Assembly (NCBI RefSeq): GCF_002775205.1
Contig: NC_036453.1
Coordinates: forward strand, 14,879,594 to 14,943,593
Direction of reading: 5' to 3'
DNA length: 64,000 bases
DNA from: Xiphophorus maculatus
Taxonomy: Eukaryota; Chordata; Actinopteri; Cyprinodontiformes; Poeciliidae
Shown: positions 34,070 through 45,395 of the stretch, piece after piece
How the letters are laid out: each line of letters begins with the position of its first letter
Numbering within the stretch: the stretch's first letter is position 1
Translations under genes and position numbers: made by a program
Notes under the pieces: generated by a model
The model's database searches: none
The model's input: the letters and a program-made list of their open reading frames with translations, nothing else
Told to the model about the DNA's origin: nothing

Positions 34070-36170
34070 GGGCGCTGTTTGATCTACGTAGTGCCCCGCC
34101 TCCTGCGCCTGCGCATTGGTCCACTTCCATCCGTTCCATCCCTCGACGCGCAGGCCCAGAGGTGGCGGCGTGGTAAGCCGCCCTCCGACGCTCCTACGGC
34201 GGGTGAGGGCTATACTGTAGCCCGGTGGAAGCCCGACCTGCAGGCCTCGGAGGCAGCAGAGTCAGAGCCGCCGCGTCAGCGGACACAACGCCGGAGCTTC
34301 GCCCGCTTTACCGCATTTTCCACCGCAAAAACCGTCCGGATCTGAACGGGGATACGGACTGGAGCGACATTTATCCCCTCAAAACCGATCCAGCTGCTCC
34401 TCAGTAGAAACGGAAAAACACCGAACCGAAGTAAAATATTTAAACACGAAAGATTAGTTTCGGTCCCCGGATAAAGTTCACCTCCGACGGCCCGTTTGCT
34501 CCCCGCAGGGACTCTTTAAACCCGCCCGGGACTTTCAGGATTAGCTGTTCAGCTAACTTGTTTTTGCAGTAAAACCTCCAACCACAGACCCAAATTCTGT
34601 TAAACAGCTGTCCAAACCTGCCGAACCGGAACTGGTTCTCCAGAACACGGAGAGAAGGGTCTTCAGATTTGCCTCAGACACGGAGTGGACCCCCCCCGAA
34701 GAGCCCAAAAAACAGAAAAATAACAGTTTGGAAGATTTTTTACAACATATAGTCCTTCACCAAATACAGGTAGTTGTGGAAGTGGAGAAACAGCGCCGCT
34801 CTGTGGCTGCTGGCGGAACTGCAGCTGCGATAAGCATCAGGAGCTGCTGGTTTAGTTTTATGGCAAACAGTTTCTGTCCAAGTCCAGCTCTCTGTCAGGA
34901 TAATGATAATTAAAAAACGAAATGATTAATAAAAATCTAGAGAAACTAAGTGACTCAAGAGTGAATTTATTCACAGGTTATATTTAAACTAAATCATTTT
35001 TATCACTTCTTCAGATCACATTTCCTGTAAATCTCCATAAATCAGGCAGAAGTTGTTAAAGAATAGAAAAGTGTGTATTGCTTTATCCAGCATCTGCTGG
35101 ATCCGCGTCAGAACAATCTCCATGACAACGTGTATTTATATAATAAACCTGAAGTTGATTGTGGAGAGATTTTTATCAGAACCAAACGTCAACAAACAAG
35201 CAGTGAGCTGGTGACAGAAATGCTGCTGCAGCTGAGCCTGCATGAGGTTCGGAACCGGAGCCGGGAGTTTCAGGCTCGGCCCAGCAGTGAGATTCTGCTG
35301 AAGCAGGAACGTCTCCGGGTCCCTGAACGCATCACCGTCCATCTGCGCCCAGCCGTCAGTGAATCTGTGAAACTCGACACGGGGTCCGGTAACGCTTCGC
35401 CGCCTGGGCGGAACCAGAACCCGGATCCAGTAAACCCTCCCAGCGATCCTCCAGGTTCTGCTGCGTTCTGTTGGGCTCGGTACCGGGTCTAGTCCAGTCA
35501 GCCTCTGGACAGAAAATAAAACAGTTTATTTTCTGTTGAGTTCTGGAATAGTTCTGGACCTGTTCTGCGACCCGTTTCCTCCAAACCAGATGAATTTAAT
35601 TTAATTAAGTTTAATTTAATTTAATTTAATTTAATTTAATTTAATTTAATCAGTAATATTCCTGTAAATGCGTCACAATCAGAAAACATTCTCAATTAGT
35701 GCCGCTAAAAACAAAGAGGGTTAAATTCATAAATTGTGTCAATAAATGCAAAAAGATGAATCAATACAAAACAATAATAAACATAAGATAAAGAAGCTAC
35801 AACACAATTATCATAAGAAGTAACTAAAACTAAATTAATTCATTTAGATGGTGAAACAAGTAATTATTTCATTATTCAAAATGTTGACAGATCCGATTTG
35901 TTTTTTAAATAGATTAGAAAAAAAATAGAGGTGCTCCAGTTTAAAAAAAATAAATAAATTTGTTATTAAAAATCAAAGTTAATCTTATTAATTTTATGAA
36001 GTTGTCATGTTAAACAAACGTAAATAAATACAGTTTAATCCGGTTCTAGCGCTGTGCTGCTCAGCAGTCATTAACATGGAGGAACAGCCCTCATCACGAT
36101 GCTGCCACTCCCCACCAGCTGCTGAGTGGGAATAATAACTGATTATTTCCTGTGTTTTCCTCTGAAGCTG
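34070..36170. other. Gene-poor stretch between the PABIR-like and SCHIP1-like genes
   Basis: The first 400 bp (34,070-34,470) are GC-rich and probably the PABIR-like promoter. The remainder holds a (tttaa)n tract at about 35,594-35,652 and AT-rich DNA. No gene was recognised. Confidence 0.5.
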
Positions 36171-36178
36171 CAGTCAGG

Positions 36179-36448
36179 TCTCTCTCTCTGCGCCTCTTCC
36201 TCCTCCTGCAGGATGTCTGTGGGCGGAGGCCTGAGGAAGAGGAGGAGGAAGAGGAGGCTCCAGCCTTCCTCCAGGCCCGCTCCCACAACTCTTCAAGCAA
36301 ACTTTCCTCCAATGTTTCCGTGAGACAAAAACTGCGACGCTTCGCGTGGCGCGGGAGCAAAGACACGCAGCGGGTCCCCGCGGGGCTGCGGGGCCCGCGG
36401 AGGGACGGCGGCATGTGGAGGAGATCCGCAGCCGCCTGGATGTGACTC
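36179..36448 (+). other. Possible 5' exon of the SCHIP1-like gene
   Basis: A strong pyrimidine tract ends in CTGCAG near 36,210, and a GTGGGT donor follows at about 36,454. The exon-like DNA is GC-rich. One frame through the donor matches the phase of the next exon, but it lacks an ATG and is closed by a stop near its start. I treat it as untranslated. Confidence 0.35.
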
Positions 36449-36587
36449 CGAGGTGGGTCAGAGCTCCGGAGCTTCCCCCGCTGCTGGTAAACAACATGCG
36501 GCCGAGGAGAGGCGACCGGAGGCGGGGGGAGAGGAGCGACACACCCCGCTGGATCTGGAGGGTTCAACCCGATAGATTACTACAGCT

Positions 36588-36645
36588 TAGATTAGATTAG
36601 ATTAGATTAGATTTGAATAGATTTGAATAGATTAGATAGGTAGAT
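36588..36645. repeat. (TTAGA)n microsatellite
   Basis: A run of attag/gatta pentamers passing into gaatagattt variants. Intronic. Confidence 0.85.
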
Positions 36646-36719
36646 ATTTTAAAAGTTTAGTTCATAATAATGTAATTAAATCTGTTGGTTGAGCTTCTGA
36701 TTGGTTGGTTTCCAGGAGG

Positions 36720-36885
36720 ATGGAGGGAGGAACAGAGCCAGCAGAGGAGGAGAAGGAGAAGGATCCTAATCACATCCCAGTGGAACACCAGGAGTTTCCC
36801 ATCATGCACTGGGAGGAGCTGAGCCAGCGGATCGCTGAGCTGGAGAAGCAGGAGCAGGAGAGGAGGGAGAAGGTAAGGAAGGTCA

Positions 36886-36947
<62 letters not shown>

Positions 36948-37903
36948 GGAGTCTGTTTGCTGAGGACTACATTTCCCATGATGCCCAGCAGTTAGAGCAG
37001 GGACATGGTAATCTTATTTCGGTTCTGTTCGGTTCTTGTTGGTCCGGTTTCAGGAGGTTCTGCACCTCCTAGCAGAACTTTTCCTGGTCCATCATTTCAG
37101 AACCAGCCATCAGAACCGAAGAGTGTGTTTCTGGAGTTTGGGTCGGACTGAAGGTTCTGGTTCTGTGTCTCCAGAGGAGGACGGGTCTGAGGACGGAGAA
37201 CGTCTGGGAGGAAGAGGAGGAAGACGGCAGGAGGGGACGAGTCGCCGTCTCCACGTCACGGTAAAAATAATAACAGAACTTTTCTCCTGAAAAGTTCTTT
37301 TAGATTCTGTTTAATCTTCATCTGAGTGATGAAGATTAAACAGAACCAGACAGAACCTCTGGTCCTTTTCCCTGTCCCTGAATCCATCGCTTTCTAGCCC
37401 CGTCCCTCACTGTCCCGGCCAATCAGATCCTCTGTATTCAGTGACTCTGCGGGTCGATGACCTCCTGACGGATCTAAGCAGCAGAAAGCTGGACTTCCTC
37501 TCTGTTGACCTCTGACCTCTGACCTGTGTTCCAGGCTGAACCACCGGAACCTGCAGCTCTGCTTCATTAACAACAGCGACAGCGAGGATGATGATGAGGA
37601 GGAAGGAGCTGAGAGGAAGGTTCATTATCATCATCATCATGATTAATCTGACCTTTGACCTGTGCCACATCTCCAGAATACCAAAGTTATGTTTGCTTTG
37701 CAGTTTGCTGACCTCTGACCTTCCGGGCCCCTCAGGTTCCCATGGGAGCAGGACACAATGGTTGCCATGGCAGCGGGTTGAAACAGGAAGTGGCAGCAGC
37801 TCTGAGAGCGCTGAGAGACGATCTGCTGGCTGAGCAGAGGCAGCAGGAGGTAACAACCGGTCCGGAACCAACCGGGTCAGAACCAGAGGCACAGCTGCTC
37901 ACC

Positions 37904-37934
<31 letters not shown>

Positions 37935-38640
37935 TGTATGTGTGTGTGTGTCAGAGCCAGGCCAGCTGCAGTGGTGTCGCCCAGCGGAAACATCTGGAGC
38001 ACAGAGAGCTGCAGGATCTGAGCGAGACGCAGCTGATCGGCCTGCGGGGGGCGCTGCAGCAGGAGGTCCACGGTGAGAACCCGGTCAGAGCTGGAGGAAA
38101 ACCGGGTCAGGACCAGGTCAGAAAAAGTTCTGATCCGGTTCCCTCATCTGGTGTAAATCTCAAGATAACCTCTCAGTTCCAGCAGGAAGTTAAATTGATA
38201 AAAATATATTTTCTTACAGATTTATTGATCCGCCTCCATGTTTGTTTTGAGATAATCAGACATCCTCCTCCCTGACCTGCTGAAATGAACCAAAAACAAC
38301 CAATCAGAGCTGGGAGGCGGGGCTTAGCGCTGTCCAGTACTGATGGTGGAGAACTTACTGTTTATGCACCATTAGCAATGGCTATGCTAGCTGCAGGTAG
38401 CAGAGAGAGATAGTGACTGAGAGCGCTAACAGATTTCAGCTCCAGTTGGTTACCATGACGACACCTGTTGTCTCTAAGCTAGGCATGTGGCATTCAATGA
38501 ACCAGTAGAAAAACAGAAATCACAGCTCTGATGTTTCCCTTCCAGCGCTGAGCGCAGAGCTGGTGGCCCAACTGCTGGTCCGGGACCAGCTGAGGACCAA
38601 GCAGGACGCCATGCTGCTGGACGTCCAGGACCTGACCTGA
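36720..38640 (+). CDS. Schwannomin-interacting protein 1-like (SCHIP1 family)
   Basis: Six exons: 36716-36872 (ATG 36720), 37175-37260, 37535-37619, 37736-37849, 37955-38072 and 38546-38640. Total 651 nt, 216 aa plus stop, phases consistent. The MHWEELSQRIAELEKQEQER block matches the MDWEALEKHLAGLQ region of SCHIP1. RNLQLCFINNSDSEDD matches LQICFVNDSGSDKD. The C-terminal coiled coil (LSETQLIGLRGALQQEV, then LVAQLLVRDQLRTKQDAMLL, DVQDLT) matches the SCHIP1 leucine-zipper end. SCHIP1 binds merlin/NF2 and ankyrin at axonal nodes. It is shorter than SCHIP1 and lacks the FFDDGPGIYTS segment. The 36179-36448 stretch has an acceptor and donor and may be an upstream non-coding or alternative first exon. 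PolyA AATAAA is at about 39006. Confidence 0.8.
36884..36948. repeat. (CAT)n microsatellite, about 21 units
   Basis: Pure cat triplets about 12 bp after the donor of the first coding exon of the SCHIP1-like gene. Open frames here (poly-Ser, poly-Asp) are repeat artefacts. Confidence 0.95.
37900..37953. repeat. (GT)n microsatellite abutting a 3' splice site
   Basis: A gtgtgtgt tract with two tat interruptions runs directly into tcag, the acceptor of exon 37955-38072 of the SCHIP1-like gene. Confidence 0.9.
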
Positions 38641-41577
38641 CTCCAGAACCAGAACCGGGCCGAGCTGCTGTCGGGTCAGGACGCTGCTCTCCGTCCCGGG
38701 GAAAACCAACGGACCAAGGTCCAAAAGAACCACCTGGAAGGGCTGGACGGAACCAGAACCTGGTCATAACGGATCTCCGGTTGTGCTCAGCGGGTTCTGG
38801 AGAACCGCTGATCGACCCAGACCGGAACTCAATCAGTTTGATTAGAAATGAATCAATAAGTTTATTTAACTCAGTGTTTATTTCTGATCAGATTCAGGTT
38901 AAAGTTTAATATTAAACTATATTCATGTTTCTATTTTATGTTCATGAAATCTGACAAACATGAAAAACTGAGGAAAGTTTCACTGTGACTTTATTAAATA
39001 TAATGAATAAATAATAACAAACTGTTTAAAGCTGTATTAAATATATTTGGAGGAAAATGAGATTCTGACCCGGTTCTGCTCATTTCATCTGGAGGTTCTA
39101 ACACCGACCCGCGTCTCAGGTTCTGTCTGGTTCTGATTGTCTCTGAACCAAGTACAATGGAAACCCGATCAGAACCAGCAGGACCGGGTTCACTTCAGAT
39201 CGGATAACAGATGGACAGTCTGAACAGTTCTGGATTCAGTCAGAAGAAACGAGTAAAATGATGCTATTCCGGGCCAGAAGAACCAAGCAGAACCAGACAG
39301 AACCTATGATTCTGAACGGATCAGATCATTTTAATGGTATCTTGGTTCTGTTCGGTTCTTGTTGGTCCAGTTTCAGGAGGTTCTGGACCTCCTAGTAGAA
39401 CTTTGTTGGTCCGTCGTTTCAGAACCAGCCATTGGAACCGAGGCCCGGTTTGTGCTGCAACTGCTGCTCTGATAACAATCACCAGGAGGCGTTCAGGGAG
39501 GCTGGGATCATTCAGCGCCGCCGGATCACAGCTGATGATGATGATGATGGAGGGGCGGGAGGAGGCGGGGCCTGAGGAAGAGGAGGAGCTGCTGCTGCTG
39601 TGGTGATGAAGGTGAGGAGAAGCAGAGAGGCGAAGGCAGCGAAGGTGAGCTGAGTTTCCTTCTTTCTAACGGAAAGTTCTGGTTCTGATTTACGGATCAG
39701 AACCAGAACCATAAATCATGTCTGTGTTGATCACAGTGATGAAGATTAAAGTTGTTCCAGAAGATCTTCATCAGGAACATCACAGAATAATCTGAGGAGG
39801 AGGATGATGATGATGGTGACCTGAAACTTCAAAGATAAAACATGATCAGGACTACAGCTACTCTTCCTCATCTTCCTTCTCCTCTTCCTCCTCCTCTTCG
39901 TCTTCTTCCTCCTCCTCTTCCTCTTCTTCCTCCTCCTCTTCCTCTGCAGTCTGTGGATTTGGTTTCGTTCTGGCTCATTAATAATTTAGACATGATGAAG
40001 GTGATGAAGGTCAGACCCAAATCTGAGGAGGAGGAGCGAGGCTGAGAAAATCTGAAGCTGAATTTAAACAAAGTTTGATCAGCAATAATATTAATAATCA
40101 TCAGCCAAACGGAACGTGGGGCGTTCAGGAACCGTCGTTAGTCGTCACATGCAGTGAGCTGCTCTTTATATTGTCGCCAAGCAGAAATAAATTATTAAAA
40201 CGTTAAATATTGAAAGAGCTGGTCGGTCGGGCGCTACATGAAATGACAAAGCAAGCCGCTAGAAGGAAAAACAGACACAAAAAGACAACCTTTACATTAA
40301 CCAAATCATATGAAATTATACAAAAAAATCTGTTAAAAGATCAACTTGTTGATTCATCAGGGCCACACAAAATCACTCCAGGGGCCACAGAAGGCCCCCG
40401 GACCACTCTTCTGACACCCTGGTCTAGAGTAATGCGCCCCCTGGTGGAATTGTCCTGAACTGTGAGGATCATCATCAGAGCTGCTGAAGTTACAGGTTTC
40501 CTAAAACGTCATAAATCACCTGAAAAATCAGTTGCTCTCTCAAATTCCTTAATTCATCTCATTCATCTCTAAGTGAATATCTGTCAGAATGAGCTGCTCC
40601 CGTTCGCTGGGTTCAAACTGCTGAGCCATGCTGTCAGGGTAACAGAGACTCTGTAGGAATCTGAAGTATTTAAAAATAATAATTGTTTCAATGGAAAGAT
40701 TCACATTTACACGTTTACTGTGATATGGTGACAGACTGGGTGATTGTGATAAAGAAAGAAAACTGCAAAAAAAGAGAAACTAAAGTAGAAACGGGAACAG
40801 AAGACAGGAGAACATGCAGCTCTACAGGAATTACAGTTTTCCTAAACGTCCTGACGTTCTCGCAGCTGGGAATCAAACTGTGATCCAGTTTGATTTGGAT
40901 CACATCATCCACATCATTGCATATCCATCATCCAGCTGCTGTGATGTCATCACACACTATATCCATGGCAACCTGAAGGCTCACCATTTGTCGACTTAAA
41001 GCTTCACCTTTGGTTGGAGAAAGTCCGGACTCACCAGTTCAGGAAAATATATAAATATGGTTGTTATGGCAACTTGTTCAAGCAGTTTGGACGTTCAGTC
41101 TTCTGCTCAATTGATGTTCAGGATGAGTGAGCAGAAGCCCGTACAGTACACTGTGATGACATGAGCAGAGAATCAGTTCCACGGCGACTCAAAGGAATTT
41201 GAGATTTGTTCACAGAAATGAGAAACTGCCTGGTTGATACAATTATTGGCAGACTGAACAGGAAGTCTAGAGAATTTCAACCTGATCTGAGAAATGCACC
41301 AAAGCTGTGAGGGCTTTCTGCCCGTCAGCGTTTAACCTGATTCTGGACTGGTTCTGGATGTAACCCTGACCCAGACGCTCCAGCAGCTGGAACCGACCTG
41401 CTGAACGGGGAGGAGAAGCTTCCGGAAAACTGCGTTAATCATTCAGGAGCTAATGGAGCGAGACGCAGCCTTCATCAGCAGAACACGGCGGCAGGACGCA
41501 CAACAAGCTGCAACCACTAATGAGGCTGTTTCTGTGTCCAACAGGTCTGGATCGGTCCGCCACCAGGTACCGACAGA
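38641..41577. other. Intergenic region between SCHIP1-like and P2Y genes
   Basis: Holds the probable 3' UTR of the SCHIP1-like gene (to about 39,030) and ctgctgctg and gatgatgat runs (39,530-39,605). It also has a (ctcctcttc)n tract (39,865-39,950) and a dispersed repeat at about 40,205-40,430 (gggccacacaaaatcactcc, ggcccccggaccactctt). An exon-like piece at 39,484-39,600 could not be tied to any gene. Confidence 0.5.
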
Positions 41578-41594
41578 TAGACAGATAGATAGGC

Positions 41595-41629
<35 letters not shown>

Positions 41630-41633
41630 TAGA
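41578..41633. repeat. (CAGA)n microsatellite
   Basis: Tandem cagacaga with gata variants at each end, 60 bp upstream of the P2Y start codon. Confidence 0.9.
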
Positions 41634-41693
41634 TGTGTGCTACAATGCCAGTGGATTCAGATCTGGTTGACCTTTAACCCTCAGAGGTTCGTG

Positions 41694-44600
41694 ATGGGTC
41701 TGGACCGGGTCTCCAGCACCACTCCACGCATCAACTACCTGGCTGCGGCGAGCCTCAACACTTCCACCCTCTCTGCCTCCTCCACCTCCTCCACCCTGCC
41801 TCCGTCTTCTTGCAGCATCGATGAATCCTACAAGTACGTCTTCCTGCCCGTTTGCTACTCCCTGACCTTCCTGTTCAGCCTGGTGCTGAACTCGGTGGTT
41901 CTGGTGCGGTCGTGCCGGCCCCATGGTGGCGGCGGCGGCGGCGGTGGGCGGCGTTGGAACACCTCCCTGATCTACATGGTGAACCTGGCCACCACAGACC
42001 TGATGTACGGCCTGTCGCTGCCCTTCCTGGTGGCGAGCTACGTGCTGAGGGACCACTGGGTGTTCGGGGACTTCATGTGCCGCCTCGTACGATTCCTTTT
42101 CTACTTCAACCTCTACTGCTCCATCTTCTTCCTCACCTGCATCTCTGTGCACAGGTAAGATGCTCTACCTCATGAAGCTGTGGGTTCCAGTCAGGGGCGA
42201 AACCGTTTTCTGATGTGAATGCAGACACATTTCAGCCCCCATGTGCCTCTGCTACTGATCTTATCATTAAACATGCACAAACAAATGTGAAGTACAGAAA
42301 TGTCGACTAGAAGTAATTTTTCAACCACGACTGTGGCGCCCTTCTAGTGCAGCGCCCCTAAGCATAGCATATTTAGCATTCCCACTTTTTGCACCACTGG
42401 TTCCAGTCAATAAAACCAAAATTCAGGAGAACCTTTTAATTGGAAACATTGAAAATTTAATTGGAAACATTGAAAGTTCCTTTAATGCCTTGAAGTATTT
42501 CTGTTTCTCTCTGAATTATTCCTACTCATTCAGGTGATTTAACAAGCTCCGCCCCTTCCTCCCAGGAAGGTACACCTGCCCATGTTCTTGGACAGTTTGT
42601 GTAAATTCTTGGTATTGTTAATTTTTGATGATTTTTACCTTTGAACTGTAAGTCACTAGTGGACAGTAGCTGTGAAACGTCTGAGGGTGTATGGCCCTCT
42701 GAGCCAATCAGAGGCCTTGAAGACAAGGAACCTCTGAGCCAATCAGAAGCCTTGAAGACACGGGAACCTCTGAGCCAATCAGAGGCCTTGAAGACAAGGA
42801 ACCTCTGAGCCAATCAGAGGCCTTGAAGACAAGGAACCTCTGAGCCAATCAGAAGCCTTGAAGACACGGGAACCTCTGAGCCAATCAGAAGCCTTGAAGA
42901 CAGGGGAACCTTTGAGCCAATCAGAAGCCTTGAAGACAGGGGAACCTCTGAGCCAATCAGAAGCCTTGAAGACAGGGGAACCTTAGCCCATTTTACCAGC
43001 TGAGTTTAGTATTAAAGTGGAAAAACTGCTGAACAACCTGAACTCATTTCCTGAAGGATTCTAGAAAGCTGCGTGAAAAATACTCTGGATGTGTTTTCTT
43101 TTCTTTTTTGAAAATCTTCCGACTTGAGGAACCCTTTGTTATTTGTTGGGTTCTGGTCTTCTGGGTCAGTTCAGTCAACAGCGTGTTGCTGGTCAGCCAC
43201 TGACTCCCTGTGGATTTCCTTTCACTGTGATTTTCCAAAGAGTTTTCCTCCGTTGGAAGCTTAATGACGGTTTAGTCACACGCCGTTAACTCTGACAGTG
43301 TGTGACCCCGTTGGACGGACCATTGGGTCAATGAGCCCAGGTCTGTCAGTAGAACTGCTGCCAGTCAGTTTTAATGAAAGAAGCTGGAAATCTTGCTGAA
43401 AATCTAGAAAATGTTTGTTCTGCAGTATTTGTTTGGTTTCCATCCATATTAATTATCATCCATCCATTACGAAGAAGTTAGACAACAGAAAACATAAAAC
43501 TCTGCAGTAAACTGGAAGGTATTAAAAGTATAACCTTAGGTTGTATTGCCTGTTAGTTTATTTTTACAGTACTGATCACTTCCTGAAGTTCTGAAGAGTC
43601 CAACTGTCTCTGGTTGGACTCTTCAGAACGTCTGCCTCGTCCTCGTCCTGTTTATGAGGTTCGTGGACAGATTATAAGGCGTAGTTATGGAGTCGTTTGC
43701 TTTTATTCACATGATGAGGTCCTGCCTGTAGTTATGGTGGTTACAATGTTTAGATCTGGTCCCATAACTGGTAAGAGGTGGAATACTGTGGACCTTCACC
43801 TAGTCACAGATTGTTGAGGTACCAATTGGCTGCAGCCAAAGTGCTTCTGCAGCAGTACCAGACAGTTTTTGTTGTTTGGATTAATGCATATTAAGGTATA
43901 CCTGGTGTTTAAACTGTTAAAATAGGCAGTTGCAAGCATTTTTAGAGACGGTTTGGAGCATTCATGGATTTCAGATGTTTACAGGAAGTTATGGTCCTTA
44001 TTTCCCACAAACACCAGATTGCACTTCTTTCCCTACAGGCCATGTTGAGTCTCTGCAAACAGCTGAGGAGTTCCAGTATCCTGGTGTTTTTTACTTGTAG
44101 AGAAGCAGGACAGAGCGAGAGATGAATAAACACATCGACATTTAAGACCTTGATGATTTCTGATAGTGTGTGGTGTGGACAGATTATAAGGTGTAGTTAT
44201 GGAGTGTCTGTTGGGCTTTACAGGCAGGTACTGGAGCACCTGAAGGTCAGCAGACATGAAAAATATCTCATAGAAACATCAGAAACCACTTATTGGAGTT
44301 TAATGGGGTCACATTGATGGGCCTAAGTAGAGTTGGGGGGTTCTGTCTTGGTTTGGTATAAACAGACGTTGCAGTGGTCCATTGCTGAAACTGTTCATTA
44401 CTTGAGAGCAGATTAAAGAGTATTCGTCTGTCATCATCAGTAAGTCCCTGATGGAGTTAGAATGAGGTTATGTAAGCCAATATTGATGTGTCTACAGGTA
44501 CCTGGGGATCTGCCATCCAATGAGGACCATCACTCTGGAAAGCAAGCGGGTGGTGAAGGCGACCTGCGCCTCGGTGTGGGTGGTGGTCTTCGTTCTCACC

Positions 44601-45395
44601 TGTCCTATCTTCAGGTTTGCCCAGACAGGAGACGTTACTAGAAGAGGTTCTGGAGCAGTTGGACCTGAGGGGACGAGGTTTGGAGACAACAGGACTGAGG
44701 AGAAGTATGTGAACTGTTGGGATGATGCAGTCGATAAGGACTTTCCTGAATATGTCCCATACGGCATTGTCCTTCACCTGCTGGGCTTCTTTGTCCCCTT
44801 CGTCATCATCGCTTGGTGCTACTCTCAGGTGGTCCGGACAATATTTCAGAGCCTGCGGTCTCCACCCAGTTCAATAGAGGGCGGCGATGACACAGCAGCT
44901 GGGGACGGAGCAGTTGAAGGAGGTCGAGATCGGGACAGAACTTCAGTCTCCATCTCTGGATCACAGTACTCCCACTACATCCGGAGGCGGCGCAAATCCA
45001 TTAAAACCATCGTAACCATCACGCTGCTGTTTGCGCTCTGCTTCCTGCCCTTCCATGTGACCCGGACGTTGTTCCTGCTCCTGCGGCGGGGGCAGCTCGG
45101 CGGCTGCAATGCAATGAAGGCCGTCTCCATCTGCTACAAGGTCACCAGGCCTCTGGCCTCCTGCAACGCCTGGCTCAACGCCCTACTCTACTTCCTGACA
45201 GGAGACAAAGGAGCCCCCTGCTGCTGGCCAGCGGAACGAACAGTGCACCAGGACAGAAGAAATGGCTCCCTCTGGTGGCCATTAACAATACTTAGGAAGG
45301 AAGGAGGCGGAGAGGACGAGCAGGAGGCGGCCGAGAAGGTAGCAAGGGAGCTGCAGATGGAGAATGAATCCAAGTCTTCACGGATCATCTTCTAG
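41694..45395 (+). CDS. P2Y-type nucleotide receptor (P2RY2/4/6-like GPCR)
   Basis: Two exons, 41694-42154 and 44498-45395, give 452 aa plus stop. Seven helices can be traced. TM1 is near VCYSLTFLFSLVLNSVVLV and TM2 holds MVNLATTDLMYGLSLP. TM3 ends in CISVH-RYLGICHP with the intron splitting the Arg codon of HRY. TM5 is PYGIVLHLLGFFVPFVIIAW. TM6 has the P2Y HxxR motif in CFLPFHVTRT, and TM7 has YKVTRPLAS, typical of P2RY2/4/6. These residues bind nucleotide phosphates in the family, which couples to Gq. Oddities: eight consecutive Gly codons in the first intracellular loop, a long acidic third loop (about residues 275-315), and LNALLYF where P2Y receptors have LDPVLYF. The start was chosen as the first in-frame ATG. 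It could also be a P2RY3-like fish receptor. Confidence 0.85.
42694..42981. repeat. Minisatellite, 8 units of 35-36 bp, each with a CCAAT box
   Basis: Each unit contains gagccaatcaga followed by ggccttgaagaca or agccttgaagaca and a short purine spacer. It lies in the single P2Y intron. The AGCCAATCAG core fits the NF-Y consensus in all eight units (one unit has a t before the core). Confidence 0.9.
43588..43629. repeat. Perfect inverted repeat, 17-bp arms
   Basis: The arms gttctgaagagtccaac (43588-43604) and its exact reverse complement (43613-43629) flank an 8-nt loop. Intronic in the P2Y gene. Confidence 0.9.

Noticed and set aside
34079-34407. GC-rich open frames upstream of the PABIR-like gene
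   Set aside because: They are in CpG-rich promoter DNA and lack family similarity or splice partners.
36770-36995. Poly-Ser and poly-Asp proteins over the CAT repeat
   Set aside because: Frames arise from the trinucleotide repeat inside an intron just after a good donor.
39484-39606. Exon encoding an EAFREAGIIQRRR-like peptide
   Set aside because: There is an AG before it, but no partner exon, no recognised family and a GAT/CTG repeat inside; not supported as a gene.
41640-42152. Long minus-strand frame opposite the first P2Y exon
   Set aside because: Shadow of the receptor exon; composition is His/Gln-rich antisense of GPCR codons.
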